Below are positions 27,086 through 36,137 of a stretch of DNA of 55,899 bases, piece by piece. Below the pieces are notes generated by a model. The model did not search any database. It was given only the letters and a program-made list of their open reading frames with translations, and was not told where the DNA came from. Position 1 is the stretch's first letter, and each line of letters starts with the position of its first letter. The position numbers were made by a program, and so were the translations under genes. The stretch is from Aeromonas popoffii (GTDB taxonomy: Bacteria; Pseudomonadota; Gammaproteobacteria; Enterobacterales; Aeromonadaceae): positions 20,437-76,335 of the forward strand of contig NZ_CDBI01000060.1 in assembly GCF_000820025.1 (NCBI RefSeq), given 5' to 3'.

Positions 27086-27475
27086 TTATAGGTTGCCAAT
27101 TACCTCATAATGCAGCTTGAGCTTGGCAGTACCTGTCGCCGCGCCACCGCCAACCGTGAGGGTTAGTTCCTGCCCCTCCTTGGTGAACAAGTCATCCACC
27201 GGAATGTACTTGGCCACGGCGGTTACCGTGCCCTCAGCATTCACAATGGTGGCGGTACCGACCTTGGCAGTCAGCGTAGTGCCGGCGCCCAACGCACTGG
27301 TGATCAGGGACACCCCCACCACCTTGAGGTTGGACTCAACCTTGTCGCCGAACACGATCACATCCCCTGCAGGCAGCGCGGCCAGCTTGGCAATAAAGGT
27401 CGGGGAAATGGAGAGGTTGCCGAACGCGCCGACAAACCAGCGGCGGCAAGTGGCTATCAGATTAATCTTGGCCAT
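27086..27475 (-). CDS. probable capsid decoration protein
   Basis: The 129-residue, Gly/Ala/Thr/Val-rich, beta-type protein follows the major capsid gene, the usual place of decoration or stabilisation proteins. It lacks a recognisable named motif. A strong terminator follows. Confidence 0.6.
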   Translation of the reverse strand: MAKINLIATCRRWFVGAFGNLSISPTFIAKLAALPAGDVIVFGDKVESNLKVVGVSLITSALGAGTTLTAKVGTATIVNAEGTVTAVAKYIPVDDLFTKEGQELTLTVGGGAATGTAKLKLHYEVIGNL

Positions 27476-27540
27476 GATATGGCTCCTTGTCTGGTCAACA
27501 AATGACAGAGAGCCTGATGACCCTCTGCGTCAGTGGGTTA

Positions 27541-28758
27541 TCAGCGAACTATCGGGCTCACCGCAGTATCCAGTGTCATGCAGCCATGATCCTGGATGTT
27601 GCCGTTCTTCTGCTTGAAGCGGATCTTCTGCAAGCCCCCCATCCAGCGAACGGACAACTCAGTAGCATTGTCGTGGTCAGTTTTCTCTTCAAACATGCCA
27701 AAGGAGCTGCCCTGCTCTCCCGAACCAAACGCATTGGCCAGCGCCTGACCGCCCAGCAGAATGGCGCGGTCGATGGTGGTGCCCGCTACCTTGTCCACTT
27801 CCACCCCTGTAGCAGACTCGGCCGCACAGACTTTCACGAGACTTCCCTGGTTAAAGCGAATAGGCATCCCCTTATAGGGCTTGACCAGAATGCCGCGCCA
27901 CATCGCCCCTTCCCCCAGGAAGATCGGGTGATTCCAGCCTTTACTCCGCACCGTGACCGCGGCCAACATGGCATTCCAGTCCTTGCCCGAGGAGCTGGTG
28001 TAAAAGTCGTGCCATTGGCGCGAGGTAACGAAGAGCACGAAGAGGGGCTCGCCACCTGACGGGTCAGACACCATCCGAATAGGCTGGATGGGGTTGGCCA
28101 TCTCAGACAGAAACAGCGCCATGTTGTCCACGCAGCCGAGATTGAAACGGTCGGCCGCATCGATGGTTTCGAAAGAAGTCGCATCCCCGCCAAAGAAGTG
28201 ACGCTGATAAGTCGGTGCAGTGATCGGGTTGATCATGATTTCTGCAAACTCTTCATCATCAGCCAGCGGCAGGATGATGTCGTCCGCTGCATAGTCGCCA
28301 CGGGCACCAGCCAGCTGAACGAAACCGCGCTGGTCTGTCAGGCGGCCGTAATAACCATCAGCCAGCAACACTCGCGCGGTCTTGATCAGGTCATGCTTGG
28401 TACGCTTCTGGCTCATCTTGCCCCCCGCGTCCACACCATGACGGGTCTGGTTGATCTTGAGCGAGAAGTCGGCAAAGGCCAGACTCTCGAGACGGCCAGC
28501 TATTTTCTTGTCTCCCATGGTCGGGCGACCAGACAGTTGATGGAACAGCTGCATATCCACTTCATCACCGGCATTTTTGCTCAGGTCAGTGATACGTACC
28601 ACGGGTGCTCCCGCACTGGTTTGCTTACCACCGTTGACCTTGGCACCTTTGGGCGCCTCTTCAGTCAGCAGGTTCACCAGCGAATGGGAACGGTTGGCAG
28701 CTGTAAACAAGGCTGCCTGCATAATCTTGTTGGCTTGCACCGAGGTGACTTGGGTCAT
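27541..28758 (-). CDS. major capsid protein, N4-gp56/DUF4043 type
   Basis: The 405-residue product begins MTQVTSVQANKIMQAALFTAA and carries the family features GDEVDMQLFHQLSGRPTMGD and LKINQTRHGVDAGGKMSQKRT. It follows the scaffold gene, and its length fits the N4-gp56 family. It forms the icosahedral shell. Terminators lie on both sides, which would favour a strong discrete transcript or demand antitermination. Confidence 0.85.
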   Translation of the reverse strand: MTQVTSVQANKIMQAALFTAANRSHSLVNLLTEEAPKGAKVNGGKQTSAGAPVVRITDLSKNAGDEVDMQLFHQLSGRPTMGDKKIAGRLESLAFADFSLKINQTRHGVDAGGKMSQKRTKHDLIKTARVLLADGYYGRLTDQRGFVQLAGARGDYAADDIILPLADDEEFAEIMINPITAPTYQRHFFGGDATSFETIDAADRFNLGCVDNMALFLSEMANPIQPIRMVSDPSGGEPLFVLFVTSRQWHDFYTSSSGKDWNAMLAAVTVRSKGWNHPIFLGEGAMWRGILVKPYKGMPIRFNQGSLVKVCAAESATGVEVDKVAGTTIDRAILLGGQALANAFGSGEQGSSFGMFEEKTDHDNATELSVRWMGGLQKIRFKQKNGNIQDHGCMTLDTAVSPIVR

Positions 28759-28780
28759 GATCCTCTCCTACCTAAAAACA

Positions 28781-28807
28781 AAAACCCCGACACAGTGGTC
28801 GGGGTTT
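28781..28807 (-). terminator. intra-operon terminator
   Basis: AAACCCCGACC / GTCGGGGTTTT stem with a T-rich tail between scaffold and capsid genes. Confidence 0.85.
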
Positions 28808-28828
28808 GCGTGTTAATCGTGTGGTGGG

Positions 28829-29764
28829 TTAATACCCGGCTTGCTCCAGTAGTGCCTCGAGTTGGGCGTCCGTCATGGACCCCATTTCGCCGACCAACTC
28901 GGTCTGCGACATAGAGCCGTAACGGGCAACACCGCTTTCGGGTGCTTGATGGGTTTGGCCGAGGGCCGAGGGACTGGACGGGATGAAGTCAGCGGGCTTG
29001 TCGGCTTCCATGCTGGGTGCCTTGGCGGGTGGTGGAGCTGTCTCCACCATGTCACCAAAGGCCAGCTTGGTGCGACCCGCTGCCTCTGCAAATCGCTCAT
29101 CCAGTGACTTACCTTGCCACGCGGGGTCTACCTGAAGCTTTTCATCGACGATGATGGCGAAGTCGAAGCGGTCTTGGTCCTTGTCCCGCCAGTTAATCAG
29201 GTCAGGTACCGCCTGCAGAGCGGCCTGCACCGGATTAACGGCAGGTTGAACCGGTTGCACCACAGCAGGCTGTTCCAACAGCTGGATTTTTCGAGCCATG
29301 GCGGCCATTGCCTTCCCGATCTCCGGGAAATCCTTCGCCAGTTGCTCTACTTCATCCAGGTTGAGCTGGTCTGGGTCTGCATCGGGATTTATTCCGTGCT
29401 TTTCCAGTAGCGCCTGCAGCGTGTCCCGCTCTGCCTGAGCCTGCTGAGATAGGCTCAACTGCTCACGCAGTACCTTGTTCTCATTGCGTGCTAGCTCCAG
29501 CACGTCATACGGGATCGTGTGTTGACCACTCTTAGCCAGGATCACCTTCTCGGGCACCTTGGCCACTTCACCGTCCTGTTCGGCGTTAGCTGGTTCGGTA
29601 CTGGCTGCCACTTCGACCGCCGACGGCGCGGTGTCTACGTCCGTTTTCTCGGTGACAGTGCCAGCTGTTAGCTCTGGATCGCCCTCTTGCTCGATCTCAG
29701 CCAGCATGGCTTCCAGTTCGTCCAGGCTTTCAGTCCCGGTCAGGTTGTTGATGTTCATATCCAT
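28829..29764 (-). CDS. capsid scaffold protein
   Basis: The 311-residue protein is acidic at the N-terminus (ELEAMLAEIEQEGDPELTAG), with a predicted helical centre (LARNENKVLREQLSLSQQAQAERD). It lies between portal and capsid genes, where scaffolds are encoded. The C-terminal QTELVGEMGSMTDAQLEALLEQ helix could be the capsid-binding part. The call rests on composition and order. Confidence 0.75.
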   Translation of the reverse strand: MDMNINNLTGTESLDELEAMLAEIEQEGDPELTAGTVTEKTDVDTAPSAVEVAASTEPANAEQDGEVAKVPEKVILAKSGQHTIPYDVLELARNENKVLREQLSLSQQAQAERDTLQALLEKHGINPDADPDQLNLDEVEQLAKDFPEIGKAMAAMARKIQLLEQPAVVQPVQPAVNPVQAALQAVPDLINWRDKDQDRFDFAIIVDEKLQVDPAWQGKSLDERFAEAAGRTKLAFGDMVETAPPPAKAPSMEADKPADFIPSSPSALGQTHQAPESGVARYGSMSQTELVGEMGSMTDAQLEALLEQAGY

Positions 29765-29853
29765 GGTTGTCCTCGTGGGTTTTCAGTGGGTGGTATCGCT
29801 GCCCAAGCGGGGGAAGGCTCTCGGAAAAGCTCTCCCCGGCTGGGGCTGGGCAC

Positions 29854-29877
29854 AAAAAAGCCCGCACAAGGCGGGCT
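29854..29877 (-). terminator. terminator after the 101-residue moron
   Basis: AGCCCGCC / GGCGGGCT-type stem with TTTTTT on the minus strand. Confidence 0.85.
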
Positions 29878-29896
29878 CAAATAAGAGACGATACGT

Positions 29897-30202
29897 TTAG
29901 ACGATGTGTCGATTTACACGGAATGCGTGTTTATCTTGAAATGTAAAGTCACGTCCAGCGGGTAACGTAAAATATTCATGGAAATAGTTTGTTTTCAATG
30001 AGCCTCGAAAAATACCACTGCCAAGCAACACTACATTTTGAATATAAACGTCATTTCCCTGATGCCTTAAAACAACTGCATCCCCATTTTCGATACGAAG
30101 GTGATTCATCAACTGCTCGATGCCTTCTCCATCAGCATGAACCCCTCTCACCTCAGGGGGCATAGCACTTTCGTCAAAATCATTAGCGTCAGCATCAGTC
30201 AT
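29897..30202 (-). CDS. moron-like protein between portal and scaffold
   Basis: The 101-residue acidic protein is visibly more AT-rich than its neighbours. The ATG at 30202 is preceded by GGAG; a longer frame upstream has no site. It has a terminator hairpin on each side and promoter-hairpin copy B directly upstream, so it is arranged as an autonomous unit. The sequence (NGDAVVLRHQGNDVYIQN) is not recognised. It is not expected to be structural. Confidence 0.6.
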   Translation of the reverse strand: MTDADANDFDESAMPPEVRGVHADGEGIEQLMNHLRIENGDAVVLRHQGNDVYIQNVVLLGSGIFRGSLKTNYFHEYFTLPAGRDFTFQDKHAFRVNRHIV

Positions 30203-30264
30203 TGTAAAACTCCGTTGTTGATAGAGCTGATAACTATGATAAATAACCACCTAAGTGCAAATGA

Positions 30265-30332
30265 AAAAGGCCCAATCTCGAGAGACTGGGCCATGTTGGG
30301 GAAATCCTAACGCTGGGCGGTGAGGAAAGCAA
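30265..30332 (-). promoter_or_regulatory. promoter-hairpin repeat, copy B
   Basis: On the minus strand TTGCTT (30327-30332), a 17-base spacer ending CAGCGT, and TAGGAT (30304-30309) form a promoter. From about 11 bases beyond the -10, a GGCCCAGTCTC / GAGATTGGGCC hairpin (30270-30293) with TTTTT follows. The same unit occurs at 15.9 and 37.5 kb. The promoter starts right after the portal stop codon. Confidence 0.7.
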
Positions 30333-30335
30333 CTA

Positions 30336-32462
30336 TCAGAGCGTGATGGCATCAATCTGCTGCTCAATGGTGGCCAGCAGCTGAGCCTGTAGGGCTGCCT
30401 GCTCGGCCTGGATCCCATCTTGTTCGGCAACCAGCAACTCCATTTCCTGCAGGGTCTTGCCTGTCTGGGCCTGCTTAAGCGCATCCTCGAACCGGATAGA
30501 GTCGGTCAGCTTGGCGATGCGTTGGGCTTCTGCCTGCCACTTGGCCGCCTTGCCTTCCAACTCAGCCAGCTTGGCCTGCATCTCACGCATGGCCATCTCC
30601 TGCTCCATCTGTTGTTGCTGGGCCTGCTGCTCGGCGGCGGCACGTTCCTCCTCGTCCATCTCCTCGGGATCTTTGGGAATGTTGAGGGCATTGCGGATCC
30701 GCTCCACGAACTCAGCTTTGCGCGGTACATCCATCAGCTCAACCAGCAGATCAAAGCATGCTGCAGCTGCTTCCGGTGGCAGCTGTGCCATAGCCTGAGT
30801 CATTCGCTCTGCCAGTTGTTGCTTGTAGGCTGCGGTCTGCTGGATGGGTGCCAGGGCAATATGGGCACGCAGCCGGGTCACGTCGTTACTGAGCTTGCCA
30901 TCTTCCTGCTCCACGTTGATCACCACCGCCTTGCGGCGGCGTGGGTCATCCCGGTTGACGGTAACCTTGTAGTTCTTCTTGGCTGCCAGCTCCTCAAGCA
31001 GATATGACAGCGCCAGTTGCCCCACCAGTTGGCAGCCCATCCGGTAGTTGTCGTTGATCTCGGAGAGTGTCGTGGCGCCCTGCTCTACCAGGTTGCTGAT
31101 GGCAACACCTGACTGGCCAGTAGTCCCCTGCCCCAAGAAGGCGGCATAAACCCCCATAGTATCTTGAATGAGCTTCACCGAATCCTGCATCACCTGGAAC
31201 TGCTGGGCAGCCACGTTGAAGTCCTGCTCCACCTTGAAGGCGTCACTCACACTGGTCTTGTTGACGCGATCGGGGTTGAGTTCAACCAAACCATCCGGGC
31301 GCTCGACCTGTTCCAATACCTGCTCCCGGGTCATGTTGGTGGCGTCCTTATCCATGATGACGCGCTTGGCTTGCAGCAAGAAGGTCAGCTTGATACGGCG
31401 CAGATTCACCTCGTCCTGAGCCGGAATGGCGCGGGCTATCAGGCCATAAGGTTCACCAGAGCTGTCCTTGCGGTATCCCCAGAACGGCACCAGCGGATAC
31501 ATGTTGTGAGGCGCACTGCAGGGCCGATCGACCAGGTGATGGGGACCAACGAACCAGGACTCGCGGATCACGGCTACCGGTCGGCGTTCCAACCTGGCAC
31601 GGCCCGTGGCAACGGCGGCAAGATGAAGTTGGTTGGTCTTGTCATATTCCAGCGCCCGACCAGAGTCGAGCATCAGCACTTGGCGTGTGGTGAAGGTGCG
31701 GTAATAAACCACCTGCAGCAGGACGCGATCACGCTCCCTGCTACACCACTCGACCTGTTTGCTGTCAAAAGAGCTCCACTCATCGAAGGCACTGACCAGA
31801 TCGGGGGCCATTCCTTCAATCGAGGTCAGGCTGACTATCCCATCCCAATCATTCACGCCCCACGTCAAAGCCTCGGCTTTGCTCGGGAACATGGACTTGG
31901 CCTCATCCAAATCAACCCAACGGCGGCGCATCAACCACCTGCAGTCGGTAAGCTCGGGCTCACGACTGTGCCAATCCCAATACACCTCGTCCCGATGAAT
32001 GTTACTGAACTTGTAGCGCGGGCCGAATGGATCATCTTGGCGGCGTACTTCAACCCAACCGATCCCGGTCTTTATCTGTCCGGCATAGGCTTCACCCCGT
32101 GCCCGATCTAACCCACCCAATCGGCACATGTCGGCGTATTCAGCGTTAACGGCCTCGGCCATCTGTTCCAGCTCATCATCGTGGTCATCCGCAATGACCA
32201 TCAGATCGGTACGGCTCTTGGCCTCCATGCCCAATACCCCATCAATGGTGGGAGCGATCAGGTTATGGATGGTGAGTGGCTGCCCGCGCTCTTCCAGCGC
32301 TTTCATCACACTGGCCGGTAGCTGGTCATTGTCATAGTAAGCACAGGCGCGATTGGCCAAGGAGCGCCAATCCGGCTGGCCATTGATGTCACTCATCAGG
32401 TTGAGCAGGCGTGAAGTATCGAGGCCACCCTGTGAGGGGGCCTTGGGTTGGTTCTTGATCAT
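30336..32462 (-). CDS. portal protein, P22-gp1 type
   Basis: The 708-residue protein matches the large P22-like portal family in length and pattern (MSDINGQPDWRSLANRACAYYD, GWVEVRRQDDPFGPRYKFS, PHNMYPLVPFWGYRKDSSGEPYG). The portal is the dodecameric DNA gateway of the capsid vertex. The C-terminal 130 residues are a Gln/Glu-rich coiled coil, probably the barrel. It shares a base with the terL stop, so the two are coupled. Confidence 0.9.
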   Translation of the reverse strand: MIKNQPKAPSQGGLDTSRLLNLMSDINGQPDWRSLANRACAYYDNDQLPASVMKALEERGQPLTIHNLIAPTIDGVLGMEAKSRTDLMVIADDHDDELEQMAEAVNAEYADMCRLGGLDRARGEAYAGQIKTGIGWVEVRRQDDPFGPRYKFSNIHRDEVYWDWHSREPELTDCRWLMRRRWVDLDEAKSMFPSKAEALTWGVNDWDGIVSLTSIEGMAPDLVSAFDEWSSFDSKQVEWCSRERDRVLLQVVYYRTFTTRQVLMLDSGRALEYDKTNQLHLAAVATGRARLERRPVAVIRESWFVGPHHLVDRPCSAPHNMYPLVPFWGYRKDSSGEPYGLIARAIPAQDEVNLRRIKLTFLLQAKRVIMDKDATNMTREQVLEQVERPDGLVELNPDRVNKTSVSDAFKVEQDFNVAAQQFQVMQDSVKLIQDTMGVYAAFLGQGTTGQSGVAISNLVEQGATTLSEINDNYRMGCQLVGQLALSYLLEELAAKKNYKVTVNRDDPRRRKAVVINVEQEDGKLSNDVTRLRAHIALAPIQQTAAYKQQLAERMTQAMAQLPPEAAAACFDLLVELMDVPRKAEFVERIRNALNIPKDPEEMDEEERAAAEQQAQQQQMEQEMAMREMQAKLAELEGKAAKWQAEAQRIAKLTDSIRFEDALKQAQTGKTLQEMELLVAEQDGIQAEQAALQAQLLATIEQQIDAITL

Positions 32463-34159
32463 CAGTTGGCCATCCAGTGCTTGGGTTTACGTGCGGTGCC
32501 GGACTTGACGATGCGAGCAGGCATTCTGGCCCGCATCTCTTGGGCAATCATGTAGCTGACGAGCTGATCGTCGTAACATCCGGTCTGGGCATTCATGCTG
32601 CCCCGTTTGTCGTAGACGTAGGTAGTTGCTTCACTGATGGTGCCTATCCAGTAAATCCCGGACTGGCCGGCGCGCAGCAGGTCTTTCAGGCCATCCACCA
32701 AAATGGGTTTGGATTGCCGGGTGGTGAGCCAGCCAAGACGCGGGGTCTCATCATCCCGATCCCGGTCGATGTATTCCTGGGCGTAGATGCGCCGTATCGG
32801 ATAGTGATCCCGCAGGGCCAGCAGCACCGCATGGCCATGGTTGTTGCGTTCGGGGCCGATATAAGCTGGGCCATACTCATCAGTGCCATACCACTTGCCG
32901 ACATGAGCCAACAGCTGGGCAAAGAGACCGGGATCCAGATGCCCGTACCAGTGAACTACTTGCCGACCATCGCTCTTGGCAACCACATCAAACGATGAGC
33001 GGTCACCATGCTCCAGGCCTTCTGCCACATCAGCACCAATGGCGTAATCTTCGTCAGGGTCGGGCAGCTCCCACACCAGCAGCATGTTCTCGAGTGAACG
33101 CTGGCCCTGATCGTCTAAGTACTCAGGCTTGCGCGCCCTCTCCCTTCGACCGGTGACCGGGTCCATGTCATAGACAATGAGCGGGGCCATGCAGTCACTC
33201 TCTGCGGCCATCGTCACGATGGGGTCGAATACCCTACGGCCAGAAGTCAGGAAGGCCTCCAGTGGCGTGCTGGGGAACTCCTGCTTCATCTCCACACCCT
33301 GAGTCGACTCCTTGAGTAGATACCATTGCCGTTGTTCGTCGGTAATGGTGCAACTCATCGCCTTCTCAACAGCGGCGAAGTATTCGAGCTGGGTTTTGCT
33401 GGCCGTCACACCGGCTCTCGGCACCACTGCCACATACTTCGGATCTTGCCACCAACCAAAGAAGTGAAACTTCCAATCCTGCTGGGTCAGCTCGTGAGTG
33501 GTTCGGGCCAGCTCGAGAGACTTCATGCTCATACTGTGGAAATCGCCGCCCACTCCTTCTGCCGTTGATTCGATGAAGGCCACGCAGCCTGGGTGAATGG
33601 CGTTAAGGGTACCGGTTCGCACCTCCTTGGCCTTCTCGGGGTACTTGGCGCAGATCTTCCCGTGCTCCGACACATGCAGGCGCTGGACGGTACCGGATCG
33701 AAATGAGGTGGCCACCTGGATGCTGGAGCCATGGCGAAACAGGATGTAGCCACCGTTGGCGCCACCGCGGCGAGAGGCCACCGGGAAGCAGGCCTTGAGC
33801 CATGTCGGCAAGTTATCGAACGGCACTTCAATCTTGGTGCGGTAAATCTCGCCGGCCGCCGTCAGGTCCTGGGCGATGATCCCGCACTTGATGCTCTTGT
33901 TGAACAGCGCCTCATCCAGCAAATAGATATCGATGGCGGTGGAGAAGCCTATCTGACGTGCCTTCAGCACGATGTTGAGCCACCACATGGTCTTGAACAG
34001 CAGCTCCTGCGCCGGTCGCAGCCTGAATTGCACCAGCTCACCCTGCTCATTCTCCACCATGTAGAGGTTGTTCATCCGCCACCACTTATCGCTGAGCTTC
34101 GAGCGGATATAGGCAATCTGCTCCTGCTCAGTCATGGCGGAGATATCTAGTTCGGTCAT
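32462..34159 (-). CDS. terL: terminase large subunit
   Basis: The 565-residue packaging motor has a Walker-A-like motif KARQIGFST at 66-74 and a Walker-B-type strand with LHVSEHGK. A C-terminal RNase-H-like nuclease starts with YAIGADVAEG near 372-381. It is followed directly by the portal. Upstream lies an inserted membrane-protein gene with its own terminator, separating it from the small subunit. Confidence 0.92.
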   Translation of the reverse strand: MTELDISAMTEQEQIAYIRSKLSDKWWRMNNLYMVENEQGELVQFRLRPAQELLFKTMWWLNIVLKARQIGFSTAIDIYLLDEALFNKSIKCGIIAQDLTAAGEIYRTKIEVPFDNLPTWLKACFPVASRRGGANGGYILFRHGSSIQVATSFRSGTVQRLHVSEHGKICAKYPEKAKEVRTGTLNAIHPGCVAFIESTAEGVGGDFHSMSMKSLELARTTHELTQQDWKFHFFGWWQDPKYVAVVPRAGVTASKTQLEYFAAVEKAMSCTITDEQRQWYLLKESTQGVEMKQEFPSTPLEAFLTSGRRVFDPIVTMAAESDCMAPLIVYDMDPVTGRRERARKPEYLDDQGQRSLENMLLVWELPDPDEDYAIGADVAEGLEHGDRSSFDVVAKSDGRQVVHWYGHLDPGLFAQLLAHVGKWYGTDEYGPAYIGPERNNHGHAVLLALRDHYPIRRIYAQEYIDRDRDDETPRLGWLTTRQSKPILVDGLKDLLRAGQSGIYWIGTISEATTYVYDKRGSMNAQTGCYDDQLVSYMIAQEMRARMPARIVKSGTARKPKHWMAN

Positions 34160-34176
34160 GGGGGATCTCTAGCAAT

Positions 34177-34199
34177 AAAAAACCCGCCGAAGCGGGTTT
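34177..34199 (-). terminator. terminator between the inserted gene and terL
   Basis: AAACCCGCTT / AAGCGGGTTT-type hairpin (stem AACCCGC / GCGGGTT) with TTTTTT on the minus strand, placed only 18 bases before the terL ATG. Confidence 0.88.
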
Positions 34200-34201
34200 G
34201 A

Positions 34202-34948
34202 TTAACCAATCATTTTAGATAAAAAAAATGAAATCAAAGCAGATCCTGTAACAAATGCTGGAAGTAATGAGTCTCCAAACCAAACCTCTCTATATGACAA
34301 GAAAATCCAACGAGCCCTATATGATACGTTCAATATAACAAAAGGGATTATTCGCTTGTATCGAACAGAAATAAGGCCATAACCGTCACTATTTAACCTG
34401 GAACGAACGGCACTCAACTCTCTATTAGTTAATATATGTGGCGTGCCATAGCCACGACAGGAGTCCTTTGTAAGCCCGTGAACGCTTAACTCATCCCCAT
34501 CTAGCCATTTACTTGAACAAGTCATCTTTATCAAGATGAAAGTGAAAAACACATCTATTATCTCGATTTTGATACGCCCTATTCTCTCACCATATTTTAC
34601 AATGGCAAATCCATTATCATCAACACCCTTAAAGGTAACTCCAGGGTTAAATACATATATCATGTAACGTATTTTATTACTTGCAAGAAAGAGACCATTT
34701 AAGACTTCACTTCGGTGATGCCTCCTAATTTCTCCAGATACGAGCCAGTGTCTCCATTGTAAGAAAATCATAACCACGATCATAAACATCTCGATCCAGT
34801 GTGGCCTTGAGAAAGTTAGCTTGGCACCTGAAAATGTTATATCTTTATCAAAGGAGCCACCTGCGATTGAATATATCAGCACAATCATACTGACAAGCAT
34901 CAAGTTTTTTCTATATTGCCTTTCAAGCTCTGTATTATCACCTGTCAT
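34202..34948 (-). CDS. AT-rich membrane protein inserted between terS and terL (moron)
   Basis: The 248-residue protein has hydrophobic segments near residues 15-30, 50-65, 130-142 and 222-245, with soluble parts between. Its DNA is clearly more AT-rich than the GC-rich packaging genes on both sides. A terminator closes the unit. This fits a lysogenic-conversion moron picked up by horizontal transfer, with superinfection exclusion or anti-phage membrane action as candidates. I recognise no family. Confidence 0.7.
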   Translation of the reverse strand: MTGDNTELERQYRKNLMLVSMIVLIYSIAGGSFDKDITFSGAKLTFSRPHWIEMFMIVVMIFLQWRHWLVSGEIRRHHRSEVLNGLFLASNKIRYMIYVFNPGVTFKGVDDNGFAIVKYGERIGRIKIEIIDVFFTFILIKMTCSSKWLDGDELSVHGLTKDSCRGYGTPHILTNRELSAVRSRLNSDGYGLISVRYKRIIPFVILNVSYRARWIFLSYREVWFGDSLLPAFVTGSALISFFLSKMIG

Positions 34949-34987
34949 TTATTCTTTCCCAAGGAACAACTAATAGAGATTTTATTA

Positions 34988-35899
34988 TCACATAAGCCCA
35001 CCAGTTCCCATAATTTGTAGCTTAGTCACCATCTCACTGACAGGAGTTGACTCGTTCCCGCCGTCCTTCTCCAGCCTATCCGCCTCAGCGGTCAGCTTGC
35101 GGGTCGCGGCCTTGATACGCTTGGTGTCAGCCTCGATCTTCGGCCCTGTAGCCCCATCAAGTCGCAAGGCGCTAAGCGTTCGCTCGATGGACTCGATCCG
35201 CTGGATGTTGCGGTCGAGGGCCTGCTCGGCGCGCAAGATCTTGTCATAGAGCGCGAGCCGGTCTGTCAGCTCCTGCGCTTCGGCCAGATCCTGCTGCAGG
35301 GCCTTCAAGGTTTTGGTGACCGAGAGTACGCGAGCCCGAGTGAATAACAGCTCATCCCGAAGTTGCAGTGCTTCGGCCTGGTCGAACAACTCATCGGCAT
35401 CGAGGAACTTGGCGTAACCGCCATGGGTCTTGGTCAGCTGCATGCCGGGCTTGATGTTAGCTGGCGGATTGGGGTTGCCAGCATTGCCCACTGACTCGCT
35501 GTTCCCCTTATCAAAGCGCCCATCTGCGTGACGTCCGGACTTGTTGTTGGGGTTCAGGCTTGAGTCCGCCGAGGGTTGTGTGGATGAAGAAGATCGTCCC
35601 CCTTGTCCTCTTTTCCCTTTTTCCTCTCCCTCTTTGGCTTTGCTCTCATTGCGCATAGCGTACGCAGTTTCATCCAAATTGCGCACGTTGCCCTTGGATA
35701 ATTGCGCACGATTTTGCGCACTGCGCACACTGGGCTGCGCAATTTTATCGTCAGCCTGCGCATCACTGGCCTTGATGTAGCGCCTGGCAGACTGGTAATT
35801 CAGTCCATGCTGCTCGCACCATGCCTTTGGGCTGATGCCAGTCTTGGCATAGGCGCTTTGATACTGAGCCGCCACGCTGCTCCAATCGGTCTTTGCCAT
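34988..35899 (-). CDS. terS: terminase small subunit
   Basis: The 303-residue protein begins with a helix-turn-helix pattern for DNA recognition (WSSVAAQYQSAYAKTGISPKAW, then CEQHGLNYQSARRYI). A low-complexity linker at about 55-150 and a helical oligomerisation part (RDELLFTRARVLSVTKTLKAL) follow. Its place upstream of terL supports the call. It recognises the packaging site and loads TerL. Confidence 0.78.
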   Translation of the reverse strand: MAKTDWSSVAAQYQSAYAKTGISPKAWCEQHGLNYQSARRYIKASDAQADDKIAQPSVRSAQNRAQLSKGNVRNLDETAYAMRNESKAKEGEEKGKRGQGGRSSSSTQPSADSSLNPNNKSGRHADGRFDKGNSESVGNAGNPNPPANIKPGMQLTKTHGGYAKFLDADELFDQAEALQLRDELLFTRARVLSVTKTLKALQQDLAEAQELTDRLALYDKILRAEQALDRNIQRIESIERTLSALRLDGATGPKIEADTKRIKAATRKLTAEADRLEKDGGNESTPVSEMVTKLQIMGTGGLM

Positions 35900-36085
35900 T
35901 TAGAGAGATAACTCGCCTTCAACGATGGTGTCACCAGGTACCGGCTTGTGAGTCGCAGGAACCACAACGGAAACACCGGAGGAAAGAACAACCAGGGCCT
36001 CGCCTCCACCGTAGTGCTCTACGCTGGCGATTACCCCAGTCACGTCGATACCGTTTATCACTTCACTGCTCCAGTTCATCTGCAT
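35900..36085 (-). CDS. small phage protein upstream of terS
   Basis: The 61-residue product is a beta-rich small protein (VIASVEHYGGGEALVVLSSG, then SVVVPATHKPVPGDTIVEG). GAGAAGG lies before the start; ATG at 36085 or 36079 are both possible. It ends one base before terS begins. The function is unknown. Confidence 0.6.
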   Translation of the reverse strand: MQMNWSSEVINGIDVTGVIASVEHYGGGEALVVLSSGVSVVVPATHKPVPGDTIVEGELSL

Positions 36086-36111
36086 CACCTTCTCCCCTTC
36101 CCCAGAAAGAC

Positions 36112-36137
36112 AAACCCCGCCGTTATGGGCGGGGTTT
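36112..36137 (-). terminator. terminator after the lysis genes
   Basis: AAACCCCGCC pairs with GGCGGGGTTT. It overlaps the Rz stop codon by one base and has a short T-run on either strand. Confidence 0.75.
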
